64,000 nt of DNA from Pontibacter lucknowensis (GTDB lineage: Bacteria > Bacteroidota > Bacteroidia > Cytophagales > Hymenobacteraceae), in contig NZ_FTNM01000002.1 in the NCBI RefSeq assembly GCF_900156415.1, positions 124,001 to 188,000 of the forward strand, written 5' to 3'. Made by a program: the position numbers and the translations under genes. The number at the start of each line of letters is the position of its first letter. Within the stretch, counting starts at the first letter, position 1. Of this stretch, positions 63,305 to 64,000 are shown in pieces. The notes below the pieces were generated by a model. That model had not been told where the DNA came from and ran no database searches. It was given only the letters and a program-made list of their open reading frames with translations.

Positions 63305-64000
63305 ATGATCCGAATTTTACTTATCGCCCTTGTAGCAATGCCGTTGCTTCCTTTTTCGGCTTCAGCCTTCGACATGGTTGCCCTGCGCGACTCTGTAGGT
63401 GTGGAGCGTAAGAACGGAAAGGTATACGTGCAGCACCGTGTGGAGCCAAAAGAAACGCTTTACGCCCTTTCCAGAAAGTATGGCGTGTCTGTTGCCCAGA
63501 TCGTTGATTCAAATCCATCTGTGGAGACGACCATCAACATTGGCCAGGTCGTGCTGATACCTCGCAAGTACGCCGCAGCGCCAGCCGCGATCCAGCAAAC
63601 TGCCACTGCGGGCACAGCCAGCAACCGCACCTTTACGGTAAACAGCCGTGGCGAGAAGCTGCACCAGGTAGAGCCGCAGCAGACGCTGTACTCCATCTCC
63701 CGCATGCACGCCGTGAAAGTAGATGACATCAAGCGTTGGAATAACCTGCCTGATAATACGATCAGCGTTGGCGCTTTTCTGATCGTTGGCAAAGGTCAGC
63801 CGGTTCCTTCCAAGAACCCGATCTACGTGAGCGAGTCAGATGACGAGATTGCAAAAGATAGTGTGACGGAAACAGCCGTGGCTTCTACAGAGCCTGTAGC
63901 TGCCACTACGAACCCGGCCAACACGCATGTCGTGCTGACACCGCAGCCAGCTACGCCGGCACCGGCTACCAGCGTTTCGGATGACGACGAGGAGATGGTA
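63305..64000 (+). CDS. LysM-domain secreted protein (partial, runs off the window)
   Basis: At least 232 residues. A signal peptide (IRILLIALVAMPLLPFSASA) leads to two LysM domains: VQHRVEPKETLYALSRKYGVSVAQIVDSNPSVETTINIGQVVLIP (~42-86) and HQVEPQQTLYSISRMHAVKVDDIKRWNNLPDNTISVGAFLIV (~120-161). A Thr/Ala/Pro-rich linker follows, with SVSDDDEEMV at the edge. LysM binds peptidoglycan N-acetylglucosamine. In Bacteroidota such repeats often precede an amidase or other hydrolase domain, which would lie beyond the window. Confidence 0.88.
   Translation, partial: MIRILLIALVAMPLLPFSASAFDMVALRDSVGVERKNGKVYVQHRVEPKETLYALSRKYGVSVAQIVDSNPSVETTINIGQVVLIPRKYAAAPAAIQQTATAGTASNRTFTVNSRGEKLHQVEPQQTLYSISRMHAVKVDDIKRWNNLPDNTISVGAFLIVGKGQPVPSKNPIYVSESDDEIAKDSVTETAVASTEPVAATTNPANTHVVLTPQPATPAPATSVSDDDEEMV

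Overview
The window looks like a chromosomal segment of a Bacteroidota member of the Cytophagales/Hymenobacteraceae type (Pontibacter-like). Evidence: proteins typical of the phylum (DUF5686 carboxypeptidase-regulatory-domain outer-membrane protein, DUF5690, DUF4905, DUF4833, LytS/LytTR pairs, ABC permease/M1 peptidase fusions), promoter-like TAnnTTTG -7 boxes, moderate-to-high GC coding sequence, and a striking abundance of the hexamer GGTATA/TATACC in genes and spacers. The genus is an inference. No phage, insertion sequence, CRISPR array or rRNA was seen. There is one tRNA (Glu, TTC).

Layout. 1-8420: a co-directional operon that reads as inositol sphingolipid synthesis: tail of an epimerase, myo-inositol-1-phosphate synthase, PgpA-like phosphatase, GtrA protein, large outer-membrane protein, CDP-alcohol phosphatidyltransferase, DUF4833 protein, fatty-acid/sphingolipid hydroxylase, AUR1-like PAP2 enzyme and a HAD phosphatase. 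8600-15680: an ABC ATPase plus a giant permease/M1-peptidase fusion, followed by a LytS-type kinase and LytTR regulator. Both transcription units have matching 21-bp-period direct repeats at the same distance from the predicted -7 box. 15702-22750: purL, a PadR/membrane-protein pair, mug, a small acidic protein and a DoxX gene. 22947-29490: TetR plus a TolC/AcrA/AcrB-type efflux operon. 29618-36942: signalling region with a multi-PAS kinase, NarL-type regulator, single receiver, small acidic protein and DUF5690 protein. A short decayed DUF5690-like fragment lies at 30164-30240. 36973-41100: small membrane proteins, DoxX, YceI, an NADP-binding reductase, a Crp/Fnr regulator with a consensus FNR box downstream, and an FMN reductase.

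41520-50368: cupin and GNAT genes, a broken 2Fe-2S/adenylate-cyclase gene, an AraC regulator, then a complete ortho (beta-ketoadipate) catechol pathway catB-catC-catA-pcaD-pcaIJ(fused)-pcaF with a TetR gene. 50648-54841: M20 amidohydrolase, SDR, DUF488, an OsmC remnant and DUF5996. 55013-64000: tRNA-Glu, gap, universal stress protein, lipid kinase, SUI1-like factor, kdsB, two paralogous lipoproteins, NfeD-type protease, DUF4905 and a LysM protein that runs off the window.

Themes: envelope lipid chemistry (inositol lipid operon, DagK-like kinase, KdsB, LysM, NfeD), efflux and aromatic catabolism under TetR/AraC control, and several gene remnants with single-base indels or internal deletions. 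All coordinates and motifs were read by eye; family names come from recognisable motifs, not database searches.
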